Below are positions 25,076 through 34,181 of a DNA stretch of 34,818 bases, piece after piece. Each line of letters starts with the position of its first letter. Within the stretch, counting starts at the first letter, position 1. Source of the stretch: Prochlorococcus sp. AG-402-A21 (lineage in GTDB: Bacteria; Cyanobacteriota; Cyanobacteriia; PCC-6307; Cyanobiaceae); NCBI GenBank assembly GCA_003279655.1, contig QCHI01000016.1, positions 1-34,818 on the forward strand, given 5' to 3'. The position numbers and the translations under genes are program-made. A model generated the notes under the pieces. The model searched no databases and was not told where the DNA came from. It was given only the letters and a program-made list of their open reading frames with translations.

Positions 25076-26665
25076 ATGGAGGGATCTCGGAAGGAAGCAA
25101 AAAAAAAATTCATTCAATTAAAAACATTCCCAGTTCCATTTGCGTGTGAAGAAATTAAAAAAAATATTACTCTTACTACTAAGAATACTTCTAAATCATC
25201 CAAAGAACACATACTTAATCAAGCATTAAAGTTTCATTCACAAGGTAATAATTCAGAAGCAGAAAAATACTATCAACAATTAATAAATCAAGGATTTAAA
25301 GATCACAGAATTTTTGCTAACTACGGCATGGTCTTAAAAAATCTTGGAAAGTATAAAGAAGCAGAATTATCTACTCAAAAAGCAATTGAACTAGATCCAA
25401 CTTTCGCTAATGCACATTTCCATCTTGGACTAATCCTAAATGATCTTGGTAAATTAAAAGAAGCAGAAATCTCGACTCGAAAAGCAATTGAACTAAATCC
25501 TAATTTCGCTAATGCACATTCCAATCTGGGAACCATATTACAAAATCTTGGTAAATTAAAAGAAGCAGAAGTCTCGACTCGAAAAGCAATTGAACTAAAT
25601 CCTAACTACGCAATTCCTCATTACAATCTTGGAAGAATATTGAAGGATCTTGGAAAGCTAGAAAAAGCAGAATTATCATACCGCAAAGCAATTGAACTAA
25701 ATCCAAACTACGCAAAAGCACATTCCAATCTTGGAAATATTCTTAAAGATCTTGGAAACAGTCAGGAAGCTATTATTCACTTTAAAAAAGCAGTAGAATT
25801 AAAGCCTGAAGATGAAAAATTGGTTAAAAGATTAGCATATGACCTATATAATGAAGGAAGATATGAATTAGCTTTAAAATATCTAAGTCAAAATCAATCT
25901 ATTTCTTGTCAGAGTTTATATCTAGGTTGTTTATTGTCCCTTGATAAAGAAAAAGAGTTTAATCAAAAATATAAAGAAATATCTGCTAGGAAGATTTTTA
26001 ATGCTGAACTTGGAGGTATCATAGAACATGCCAATATTATATATGGAAAGAAGTATGAATCAACATTCTGTCAGGAAGCAATTGATTATATATCAATAGA
26101 AAAAATCAATGAAAATTCATTATCAGAGTATCACTTAAATGAACTAATTAATTACATCAAAACATATTCAAAGGAAAACAAAACACAAGGTCTTCTCACA
26201 AATGGAATACAAACTTCAGGAAATTTATTTTCATTAGATTATCCATTTATTCAAGCAATGAAAAAAGCTTTAGAAATGAATATTGAAAAATATAGACAAA
26301 AATTCAAACATAGTTCACAAGGTTTTATAAATAATTGGCCAGAAATTTATGAACTTAGGTCATGGATGATTAGTATGCGAAATGGTGGATTTCTCAAAAG
26401 CCATAATCATGAATATGGATGGATTACTGGTAGTTTTTACCTCCAGATTCCAAAATATAATGATGATGATAATAATTCAGGCAATATAGCTTTCAGCTAT
26501 CAAGGTCCTAGATATCCCAATAAAAATAAGAACTTTAATTTAACTATTAAAAACATAGAAACGAGAGATATTTGCATATTCCCCTCTTCTTTATTTCACT
26601 ACACAATTCCTTTTAAAAGCACAGAAGAGCGTATATGCTTTGTTTTTGATTTAATACAGAAATAA
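25076..26665 (+). CDS. TPR protein with C-terminal 2OG-Fe(II) oxygenase domain (array gene 1)
   Basis: The 529-residue protein opens with the shared leader (TFPVPF at 17-22, KNITL, SKE, ILNQALKFHSQGN). About six TPR units follow at 45-250, each near 34 residues, with NLG.IL..LGK..EAE.S.RKAIEL.P. The last part, about 428-529, resembles the putative 2OG-Fe(II) oxygenase family: H443 and H445 in KSHNHEYGW, then GSFYLQIP, then a distal H508 in PSSLFHYTIPF and R519 for 2-oxoglutarate. It may hydroxylate proteins or small molecules, with TPRs binding the target; this is inference. The segment 250-427 has no recognised domain. Confidence 0.82.
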   Translation: MEGSRKEAKKKFIQLKTFPVPFACEEIKKNITLTTKNTSKSSKEHILNQALKFHSQGNNSEAEKYYQQLINQGFKDHRIFANYGMVLKNLGKYKEAELSTQKAIELDPTFANAHFHLGLILNDLGKLKEAEISTRKAIELNPNFANAHSNLGTILQNLGKLKEAEVSTRKAIELNPNYAIPHYNLGRILKDLGKLEKAELSYRKAIELNPNYAKAHSNLGNILKDLGNSQEAIIHFKKAVELKPEDEKLVKRLAYDLYNEGRYELALKYLSQNQSISCQSLYLGCLLSLDKEKEFNQKYKEISARKIFNAELGGIIEHANIIYGKKYESTFCQEAIDYISIEKINENSLSEYHLNELINYIKTYSKENKTQGLLTNGIQTSGNLFSLDYPFIQAMKKALEMNIEKYRQKFKHSSQGFINNWPEIYELRSWMISMRNGGFLKSHNHEYGWITGSFYLQIPKYNDDDNNSGNIAFSYQGPRYPNKNKNFNLTIKNIETRDICIFPSSLFHYTIPFKSTEERICFVFDLIQK

Positions 26666-27612
26666 ATAACATTCAACCTTTTCCTTCTAATAATTAAATT
26701 ACATATTTATTTAAGCAATATTTTTCAAGGAGATAAGAAGAAGATAAACTTATAGAAGTGGGTAAAATTTGGAAAGAAGTATACACATGCTCTCGAATAT
26801 TATATGTATTCAAGTTTAAAAATAAAAGACTTACTCATTAAAGAGAGTATGGGTGAATCTCTCAGAAACGAGAATATACATACCAGTATCAGAAAAACTA
26901 TTTATAAACAAATATATTCCATACAAATACCGAGCGTATAATTACTATAAATAAGTAGACGTATTACTTTTATTCCACCCAATAGAGGCTAAAAGAAATT
27001 CATTATCATAAATAAAGCAGTATAGTATTTGATACTAAACAATTTCTTCGAGAAACTACATTGAAACTAATAAGAAAGAGTTCGAAATAAAACACTTCTC
27101 AAGACAAAGCTAGCATTAAGATATAACGAAAAATATTAAAATATTTTGATTTTAAAGAGACAATTAAAAACATATAGGTAACAAATGAGAACTTAATTCC
27201 TTAAAACCCCTGTCAAAATTACTATTAATAAGGAAGTAAATCCCGCAAAAGCCTCAAAACTTAAATTAGCTGTAAAAAGTAGACATTCCTGCAATTCTCA
27301 CTCAATAGAACTTATCAAGAGAACACTCCTATATCCTAGTTATGCCAACCGGTTGTTTCTTTATACATAGCACGTGAAAACCCCATGAAACCACTCACCC
27401 AAAATCCCTTATAAGTAGGTAAGTAATATTCTAAATGAAACTCAAGAATTCATTCTATGACTCACTTATATTCTAATAATTGATTCTCACTTAAACGTGC
27501 CTGATAAACTTATTAAGTTTTGGACAGGGATTTACTCCATTAATTTACCAGTGGAACTGTTAAAAAGTAATATTTATCATTAGCAAGGTGGTAACCAATT
27601 ATTTAGCTTTAC
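26666..27612. other. 947-base gene-free stretch with a relict intergenic repeat
   Basis: No ORF I can support. The sequence 26931-27110 carries the box 1 and box 2 elements of the array's intergenic repeat, but no TPR gene follows directly. This suggests a gene was lost or the region split. The remainder (27110-27600) is AT-rich with no structure that I can see. Confidence 0.45.
26931..27110 (+). repeat. Array intergenic repeat, copy 1
   Basis: Box 1 (GTAGACGTATTAC, then TTCCACCCAATAG) is at about 26955-26984. Box 2 (TTGAAACTAATAAGAAAGAG) is about 100 bases later at 27061-27080, then AACACTTCTCAAGACAAAG. Order and spacing agree with copies 2, 3 and 4. Confidence 0.5.
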
Positions 27613-27984
27613 CTAACTACGATCGATTTTTACGCCAAAACCCTCAGGTATCTCTTCGTTGATATCTTTTAAATCCATCCATCTACTCTCCTCCTCTATA
27701 GTTATATTTTTGAACTTTCTGACATAAACATCTCCTGCTAGATCGGGATCTTCAACTCCAAAGAAATCACATATTTCTTCTACTCTTGCCCAATGCTCAA
27801 TTTCATTCGTTGCTCTTTTGAATTCAGTAAGTTCAAATTTTGCTTGTTCTTGCTGACTTAATTTATTTAAAACTGAGGATGAAACAGAGACGATTGCATA
27901 ATCCCATTTAGAACTATCTTCTCCTTCCAGCGCAAGATTTCTCTTATTTAGTTCTTGTAACCAGGCTTCATCCATATTCTTCAA
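27613..27984 (-). CDS. Hypothetical protein, 123 aa
   Basis: An acidic soluble protein with no family I recognise. It begins MKNMDEAWLQELNKRN (the ATG at codon 4 is an alternative start) and contains helical segments (SVLNKLSQQEQAKFELTEF, EIEHWARVEEICDFFGVED). It sits on the opposite strand to the TPR genes around it, inside the array. Confidence 0.6.
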   Translation of the reverse strand: MKNMDEAWLQELNKRNLALEGEDSSKWDYAIVSVSSSVLNKLSQQEQAKFELTEFKRATNEIEHWARVEEICDFFGVEDPDLAGDVYVRKFKNITIEEESRWMDLKDINEEIPEGFGVKIDRS

Positions 27985-28206
27985 TTTTTCTTAATTCCAC
28001 CCAAAGAGTTTATTTGATTGAATGAATCTTTTTAGCATTCGTCACATTCACTCTACGCTAAGGAGTTATAAAACATATCCACATCTATAAAGTTCAATAA
28101 AATATTGGTTAAACTCGCTTTTTAAATAGTAAATGATTTCCCAAAGAGTTCATAAGGATTCCAATTAGCAGTAAAATCGAAAGAACCAAAAGATAGAAAA
28201 GTATAG

Positions 28207-30108
28207 ATGGAACAATCTGGTGATAAAGATCAAAGACCCAAGAAATTTTCTGAAATAACTACATTTGCAGTTCCATTTTCTTTAGTTGAAAATCAAAAAA
28301 ATATTACTATTATTACTAATACTCCTAAGAAATCTTCTAAAGAAGAAGAAATAATTAATCAGGCATTGAAATTACATTCACAAGGAAATATTCTAGATGC
28401 AAAAAAATATTATGAATATTTTATTAATCAAGGTTTTAATGATTACAGAGTGTTTTCGAATTATGGAACAATTTTAAAAAACTTAGGACAACTTAAAGAA
28501 GCAGAAATATCAATACGAAAAGCGATAGATCTTAAATCCGATTTCGCTGAAGCGTATTCCAATCTAGGAATCATATTGAAAGATCTTGAAAAATTACAAG
28601 AAGCAGAAATCTCCACTCGAAAAGCTATTAAAATCAACCCAAATTTCACTGATGCTCATTACAATCTTGGAATTATATTGAAAGATCTTAATAAATTACA
28701 AGAAGCAGAAATCTCCTATCGAACAGCTATTAAACTCAACCCAAATTTCGCAAATGCTCATTACAATCTTGGAAACGTATTGAGAGATCTTGGTAAATTA
28801 CAAGAAGCAGAAGTGTCATACCACAAAGCAATTGAACTTAAACCTAATTCCGCTGATACTTATTACAATCTTGGACTCATATTGAGTGATCTTGGTAAAT
28901 TACAAGAAGCGGAGTCCTCATATAGCAAAGTAATTAAACTAAACCCGAATTTTACAAATGCTCATTACAATCTTGGAAACATATTGAAAGGTCTTGGCAA
29001 ATTACAAGAAGCAGAATTCTCATACCGCAAAGCAATTGAACTAAACCCTAATTTCGCTAATGCTCATTCAAATCTTGGAAACATATTGCTAGATTTAGGC
29101 AACTTACAAGAAGCAGAATTATCCAGTCGCAAAGCAATTGAACTCAAGCCTAATTTCGCAGAGGCGCATTTCAACCTTTCATTAGTAGAGCTTATAAAAG
29201 AAAAGTATCAATCTGGTCTAGAAAATTATGAATTTAGATTTAAAACCAAGAAGCCTCATACAACTCATTGTCAACCACAACTCAAACGAGTCAAGAATGA
29301 GAAATTAAAAAAAGAAGAAAAACTTTTAATCGTTACTGAACAAGGGTTAGGAGATACTCTTCAATATATGCGTTATGTTCCTTATCTAAGGAGTCAAGAT
29401 CTAGATGTTTCTTTTTGTGTCCAGGAAAAACTACATTCATTAATCAAAGCATCAGGTATTGATAACAATCCATTGACTCCAATTCAAGCAAATACAGTCT
29501 CAGAGGGGAAATGGATCCCATTATTATCTATACCTAGATATCTAAAAGTAAGTCCAGAAAATCCAATCATTACTAAACCATACATCCATTCATCAGATGA
29601 ATTAAATCAGAAATGGAAAGATATCTTATCTAAAGAAAAAAGACCCATCGTTGGTATTAATTGGCAAGGAAATCCAGAAATGGAAAAGAATTATCAAGGA
29701 CGTTCAATCGCTCTAGAAGAGTTTTCAATAATTTCTTATCGCAATGACATCTCATTACTATCACTACAAAAAGGATTTGGTTCAGAGCAATTAGAAAAAT
29801 GCTCATTTAAAAATAAGTTTGTTCAATGCCAGCAACAAATTGACTCCGCTTGGGATTTTCTTGAGAATGCTGCCATAATTGAGAACTGCGATTTAATTAT
29901 TACTTGTGACACTTCTATTGCTCATTTAGCAGGAGGAATGGGCAAAAAAGTTTGGTTACTGCTAAGAAATATCCCTTATTGGACGTGGGGACTAGACAGG
30001 GAAAGTACATTTTGGTATCCCTCGATGAGGTTGTTTCGACAAAAAGAAAGGCACAACTGGCAAGGAGTTATGGAGAGAGTATCAAGTCAAATAAACATAG
30101 AAATTTAA
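28207..30108 (+). CDS. TPR protein with C-terminal GT9-like glycosyltransferase domain (array gene 2)
   Basis: The 633-residue protein has the shared leader (TTFAVPFSL at 18-26, KNITI, SKEEEIINQALKLHSQGN) and about nine TPR units at 46-345, many nearly identical at DNA level with a 102-base period. Residues about 372-633 match the heptosyltransferase-like GT9 fold often fused to TPRs: LIVTEQGLGDTLQYMRY at 374-390, GINWQGNP, and CDTSIAHLAGGMGKKVWLLL starting at 567, followed by the typical WGLDRESTFWYPSMRLFRQ. A glycosyltransferase acting on a protein or surface glycan is the family inference. The first bases around the start are almost identical to gene 3. Confidence 0.85.
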   Translation: MEQSGDKDQRPKKFSEITTFAVPFSLVENQKNITIITNTPKKSSKEEEIINQALKLHSQGNILDAKKYYEYFINQGFNDYRVFSNYGTILKNLGQLKEAEISIRKAIDLKSDFAEAYSNLGIILKDLEKLQEAEISTRKAIKINPNFTDAHYNLGIILKDLNKLQEAEISYRTAIKLNPNFANAHYNLGNVLRDLGKLQEAEVSYHKAIELKPNSADTYYNLGLILSDLGKLQEAESSYSKVIKLNPNFTNAHYNLGNILKGLGKLQEAEFSYRKAIELNPNFANAHSNLGNILLDLGNLQEAELSSRKAIELKPNFAEAHFNLSLVELIKEKYQSGLENYEFRFKTKKPHTTHCQPQLKRVKNEKLKKEEKLLIVTEQGLGDTLQYMRYVPYLRSQDLDVSFCVQEKLHSLIKASGIDNNPLTPIQANTVSEGKWIPLLSIPRYLKVSPENPIITKPYIHSSDELNQKWKDILSKEKRPIVGINWQGNPEMEKNYQGRSIALEEFSIISYRNDISLLSLQKGFGSEQLEKCSFKNKFVQCQQQIDSAWDFLENAAIIENCDLIITCDTSIAHLAGGMGKKVWLLLRNIPYWTWGLDRESTFWYPSMRLFRQKERHNWQGVMERVSSQINIEI

Positions 30109-30485
30109 GCTCGTGGTCTGTGAATCTGTTATTGGTTTGAAATCAAGAATCTGAGATAAGAAAAGTTGTTATAATGTAAGAAGATTAATTTAATCTATTC
30201 CTATATTTTGTAGTCGATTACTCCCACTTAATAAATCCACTAAAAATTCTAAGTTCAGAATCCTTTCTTAAAATGAAGAAATCATAGCATGTGAGAATAT
30301 TGAAATCGTATGTGAAACTAACAAGAGACGATTAAGAACTAAAAACTTCTCAAAGAGAACATTGCCGTAGAAATATCGGGAGGAATTATTCATAGAAACT
30401 GATAATTTATAACACTGATCATGAAAAAACAATAATTTTAGGATAAGTAGTAATATGAGTGGTATCAAAAAATAGAAAAGTATAG
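30109..30485 (+). repeat. Array intergenic repeat, copy 2 (upstream of gene 3)
   Basis: No gene. GTTGTTATAATGTAAG at 30165-30180 resembles GTTGCTATAATAGAAT of copy 4 and contains a TATAAT. Box 1 (TTTTGTAGTCGATTACTCCCACTTAATAA) is at about 30206-30234, box 2 (TCGTATGTGAAACTAACAAG) at about 30306-30325, followed by AACTTCTCAAAGAGAAC. The TATAAT could be a -10 element (inference). Confidence 0.55.
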
Positions 30486-31079
30486 ATGGAGCAATCTACT
30501 GATAAAAATCAAGAGAAAAAGAAAGTGTATGAAGTAATTACATTCCCAGTTCCATTCCCTTTAAGCGAAAAACAAGAAAACATTAATATTAATTCTCCTG
30601 CTAAAACTTCTAAAGAAAAAATCATTAATCAAGCAATTAAGTATCATTCAAAAGGAAACATTTCACAAGCAGCAAAACATTATAAATATTTCATTAATGA
30701 AGGTTTCACTGATCACAGAGTCTTTTCAAATTATGGAATAATTTTAAAAGATTTAGGAAAAACAAAAGAAGCAGAATTTTCATTCCGTAAAGCAATTGAA
30801 CTTAAACCTGATTACGCAGATGCGCATTACAATCTGGGAAATTTATTGAAAGATATTGGCAAATTAGAAGAAGCAGAATTTTCATTCCGTAAAGCAATTG
30901 AAATTAAACCTGATTACACAAAATCATATTATAATCTAGGAAATATATTGAGAGATATTGGTAAATTACAAGAAGCAAGATTATGTTCAGAAAAAATTAT
31001 GTCTTTAAGATCATGGTCAATTTTAGGGTCATACAGTTTTAATTATGAGATGCAATTAGATTTATCTCATAAAGCATAA
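30486..31079 (+). CDS. Short TPR protein with the shared leader, no catalytic domain (array gene 3)
   Basis: A 197-residue protein: leader (ITFPVPF at 18-24, ENINI, SKEKIINQAIKYHSKGN), about three TPR units at 45-165, then a unique tail ARLCSEKIMSLRSWSILGSY. The reading frame is intact, so this is either a natural short form or a shortened copy that lost its catalytic end. Its start region is nearly identical to gene 2: AAAAGTATAGATGGA, then similar codons. The last 41 bases overlap the convergent SET-like gene. Its role could be an adaptor or an inhibitor of the longer members; this is speculation. Confidence 0.75.
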   Translation: MEQSTDKNQEKKKVYEVITFPVPFPLSEKQENININSPAKTSKEKIINQAIKYHSKGNISQAAKHYKYFINEGFTDHRVFSNYGIILKDLGKTKEAEFSFRKAIELKPDYADAHYNLGNLLKDIGKLEEAEFSFRKAIEIKPDYTKSYYNLGNILRDIGKLQEARLCSEKIMSLRSWSILGSYSFNYEMQLDLSHKA

Positions 31080-32052
31080 GTTTAGTAAAGATCTTGAAGA
31101 CTTTATTATCTCTAAAATGAGACTCCTCTATAATTTTTTTTCTAATTAAAATATTTATTTGGAATATTTTGAATAAAAGATCTTGTGGAATATTAATATG
31201 ATCGATTCTCCTAAGAATCTCATCAAAATAATCATAAGGTAATCTCGGATGATTTACATCAGCGATAGGCAAACCCTCTAAAATAATTTTATTACCAGAT
31301 CTTTCTATTTTCATAGAATCATTATTAAGACTCATTCCTTTACAACAAATATGAATCCCAAGATTTTCAATATTAATTGAAAAAGGTATTGAAAATACTA
31401 TAGTTTCTTCAGAAAAAAAGCCATAAGAAAAAAAACGATTTAATGGACTAGAATTATTATATGAATGTCTTATCTCACTATTTAGAGCAGGATAATTTGG
31501 AGTGCTTATTCCTTCCTCATTCGTAATAAAAGGCAAAGATCTTACTTGATGATTTACAAGCTCCCAGATAGGAGCAATAACTGAACTATTTCTAAAATTA
31601 ACTGCTCTAGCATTCAAGAATTGGTTTTTAATAACTTCCTCCCAATTTCCTGCATGCCTTTCATCTAAATCAACTAAAGCATTCTTTTTAATTAATTTCT
31701 TTAAATTTGGACTAAATAAACTTAATCCTTTCTCAAATAATTCTGTTGTTTCTTTCCCGCCGGAACCCCATGAAAAGTTATCTTGGTAAAAATTAAAAAA
31801 ATTCCTAATTTCCTGGTTATATTCTCTATCTTTTTTAATTCTTAATTTATTACCTTCTAAATCAATATCATCTTTTTTAATCAATAATTTTGATGGAGTA
31901 AAAATTCTCGCACTCAGACAGGGGTTAACAGAAAAAATACCTCTACCATATTCCCCTTCCTTTTGGCATACATTATCTGCTATACCACCAAGTCTACGAA
32001 ATTCAGTAAGTAAAAAATCCCAATTATCGTCCATAAGAGATATTATCTTCAT
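31039..32052 (-). CDS. SET-domain protein, lysine-methyltransferase-like
   Basis: The 337-residue protein shows the order of motifs found in Rubisco-LSMT-like SET proteins: GGIADNVCQ then GEYGRGIF at 33-40, a long inserted helical region, WELVNHQV at 163-170 (the NH motif), and FFSYGFFSEETIVFSIPF starting at 207 with the YGF element. C-terminal helices follow. SET enzymes methylate protein lysines with S-adenosylmethionine. The gene is on the minus strand and overlaps the end of the short TPR gene. Motif spacing is plausible but I could not align it, so the assignment is tentative. A catalytic tyrosine is probably Y210. Confidence 0.55.
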   Translation of the reverse strand: MKIISLMDDNWDFLLTEFRRLGGIADNVCQKEGEYGRGIFSVNPCLSARIFTPSKLLIKKDDIDLEGNKLRIKKDREYNQEIRNFFNFYQDNFSWGSGGKETTELFEKGLSLFSPNLKKLIKKNALVDLDERHAGNWEEVIKNQFLNARAVNFRNSSVIAPIWELVNHQVRSLPFITNEEGISTPNYPALNSEIRHSYNNSSPLNRFFSYGFFSEETIVFSIPFSINIENLGIHICCKGMSLNNDSMKIERSGNKIILEGLPIADVNHPRLPYDYFDEILRRIDHINIPQDLLFKIFQINILIRKKIIEESHFRDNKVFKIFTKLMLYEINLIASHN

Positions 32053-32699
32053 GCAATATAATTAGTTAATCAAAAAATTACAAAACTGGGAAAAATTTGA
32101 AGAGTAAAATCCCACGACCTTAGCAGAAGTATCAGTTCTAGGTTTGATAAAGCGAAAATCTTTCTACTTCATAAGCATAAAAATAAATTGAATTTATAGA
32201 GAAACGCATATTTCTATGATTTCTCCATAGAGACGTTGAGAAAATCACAAAACAAACCGGTGACAAAAAAAGAAGGTTTAAATGCCTCTTATTCCATAAC
32301 CTCACGCCCAAAACATACCTATGAGAAAATCTACTTATTAGAGTATAAATACTATTTTGTAGACTTTAATTCCCACTCAATTGTTCTTACCCCAAATATC
32401 CCTTGTCATCCCAGTCCCACAATCAACCAATTTTCCCTCAATTTTCGTATGAAACACATAAGAAACATATTTGCCCTTTTATTGGTCCGTTTTAGACATT
32501 GATATAGACAATTGGTAAAGCATATTCCATCCTGTTTTCGTTTGGTGATTTTGTCCCCTTGTCCAATATCTCGACGTAGAAAAATAGTAAAAAACCTTAC
32601 TTTTTATTCTCATATAAAAAGTTCAGAAATAACTTCTGACAAAAGAAAAGAAGATTCGAACTAGTAGTAAAATACTTGTAATCAAAGGGTAAAAAAATT
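32053..32699. other. Intergenic region between the SET gene and TPR gene 4
   Basis: No gene that I credit. Bases 32335-32600 hold array intergenic repeat copy 3. An 88-codon ORF at 32236 overlaps the repeat and is judged spurious. The divergent SET gene starts at 32052, so both genes could draw on this region. Confidence 0.5.
32335..32600 (+). repeat. Array intergenic repeat, copy 3 (upstream of gene 4)
   Basis: Box 1 (TTTTGTAGACTTTAATTCCC, then ACTCAATTGTT) is at about 32354-32384 and is followed by ACCCCAAATATC. Box 2 (TCGTATGAAACACATAAGAA) is at about 32446-32465. A third block, CCATCCTGTTTTCGTTTGG, follows at about 32527 with GACGTAGAAAAATAGTAAAA near 32573. All three blocks recur in copy 4 in the same order. 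Confidence 0.7.
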
Positions 32700-34181
32700 A
32701 TGAGCCCTGAGCCACAAGAATCAGGTAGGAGAGAAGACTCTGAAGTAACTACATTTCCAGTTCTATTTGGTTTAGAAGAAATACAAGAGAATATTTCTAT
32801 TTCCACTAACACTTCTTCTAAACCTTCTAAAGAAAAATTAATTAATAAGGCTAGAAACTTACATAAACAAGGAAATATTCCAGAAGCAACAAAATATTAT
32901 CAACAGTTAATCAATGAAGGATGTAATGATCACAGAATCTTTTCTAATTATGCAGCAATATTAAGTAATCTAGGCAAATTACAAGAAGCAGAATTCTCTA
33001 CTCGCAAAGCAATTGAACTCAAACCTGATTTCGCAGAGGCGCATTCCAATCTGGGAACCATATTAAAAGATCTTGGCAACTTACAAGAAGCAGAATTATC
33101 TACTCGCAAAGCAATTGAATTCAAACCAGATTACGCAGATGCTCATTCCAATCTGGGCGCCATACTCCTTCAAAAAGGCGACTACAACTTATCCCTAAAA
33201 TATTTTGCAGAAAGTGCTGAATTGCTTAGAGGGGAAAAAACTCAAAGAGACAATCAGATCAGATCAGAAATAATTAGTAAAGCTAAAATAGAACATGATA
33301 TTGAACAATTTGAATATTTAGCATCACAAGGTTACGAGCCTAAAAAATTTACAGCTCTAGCCATTCTGTTTAAAAAAGTTTCCGCTGAAATTAATTGGCC
33401 ATCTGAAACTAAATTAATTTCTCTAAATAATCATCATCAAAGTCTTTTACAAGGTAGTTATAATCGTCTCATACATACAATAGAGACACCTAAGTTAAGA
33501 CAGGAAGCAGTTAATAATTCATTAAATGTTGAGAAAATTACAAATAATTATTTTGATCATGAGTTCGGATTAACTTACATTGATGATTTTTTGAGTCCTA
33601 CAGCTCTGGAATCACTTCGTAAATTTTTACTGGGAAGTACAATTTGGTTTGAAGTCAAAAATAATGGATATCTTGGAGCATATTTTAAAGAAGGCTTAGC
33701 TAATCCTTTAATAATTCAAATAGCAAATGAATTAAGAACGAAGTTCCCAAAAATTTTCAAAAATCATCCAATTAATCAAATATGGGCGTACAAGTACGAT
33801 AGTCGTGCTAAAAATAAAAATTCATCTCTCAAAGGCATCAATGTTCACGCAGATTTCGCAGCCGTAAATGTAAATTTTTGGATTACTCCTAACGAAGCAA
33901 ACTTAAATTCTGAGTCTGGTGGATTAATCGTGTACGACATAGAAGCTCCAAAAGAGTGGGGTTTTAAAACTTTTAATAATGATGAGAAAAGAATCAGAAA
34001 AGAGCTAAACAAAAGTAAAGGAGGCACGAAAATTATTCCTTATAATGAAAATCGCGCTGTCGTTTTTAATTCAAATTTATTTCATGAAACTGATCACTAT
34101 GAATTCAAAGAAGGGTATGAAAATCGTCGAATCAACATCACGATGTTATTTGGAATGAGAAGTAATAATCAGACTGATTAA
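32700..34181 (+). CDS. TPR protein with prolyl-hydroxylase-like 2OG-Fe(II) oxygenase domain (array gene 4)
   Basis: The 493-residue protein has the leader (TTFPVLF at 17-23, ENISI, SKEKLINKARNLHKQGN) and about four TPR units at 45-180. A linker follows, then a domain from about 285 to 485 with an iron-binding set: H383 and D385 in NVHADFAAVNVNFW, GGLIVYDIEAP, and H462 in FNSNLFHETD. The R476-R477 pair in YENRRINITMLFG supplies the 2-oxoglutarate arginine. This fits the prolyl-4-hydroxylase-like branch common in marine cyanobacterial TPR proteins. The domain is different from the oxygenase of gene 1, so the two genes do not simply share a duplicated tail. Confidence 0.85.
   Translation: MSPEPQESGRREDSEVTTFPVLFGLEEIQENISISTNTSSKPSKEKLINKARNLHKQGNIPEATKYYQQLINEGCNDHRIFSNYAAILSNLGKLQEAEFSTRKAIELKPDFAEAHSNLGTILKDLGNLQEAELSTRKAIEFKPDYADAHSNLGAILLQKGDYNLSLKYFAESAELLRGEKTQRDNQIRSEIISKAKIEHDIEQFEYLASQGYEPKKFTALAILFKKVSAEINWPSETKLISLNNHHQSLLQGSYNRLIHTIETPKLRQEAVNNSLNVEKITNNYFDHEFGLTYIDDFLSPTALESLRKFLLGSTIWFEVKNNGYLGAYFKEGLANPLIIQIANELRTKFPKIFKNHPINQIWAYKYDSRAKNKNSSLKGINVHADFAAVNVNFWITPNEANLNSESGGLIVYDIEAPKEWGFKTFNNDEKRIRKELNKSKGGTKIIPYNENRAVVFNSNLFHETDHYEFKEGYENRRINITMLFGMRSNNQTD

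Noticed and set aside
26666-27612. Possible tRNA or other structured RNA in the gene-free stretch
   Set aside because: No cloverleaf pattern with a GGTTCRA-type T-loop, and no strong hairpins found by eye on either strand; the same is true of the other gaps.
28300-29200. Possible CRISPR or satellite because of a regular 102-base period
   Set aside because: The period equals 34 codons and the translation is a chain of TPR units; there are no spacers of unrelated sequence.
32236-32502. 88-codon ORF
   Set aside because: It lies mostly in the intergenic repeat shared with copy 4, where the frame is not kept, so the conserved unit is DNA and not this peptide.
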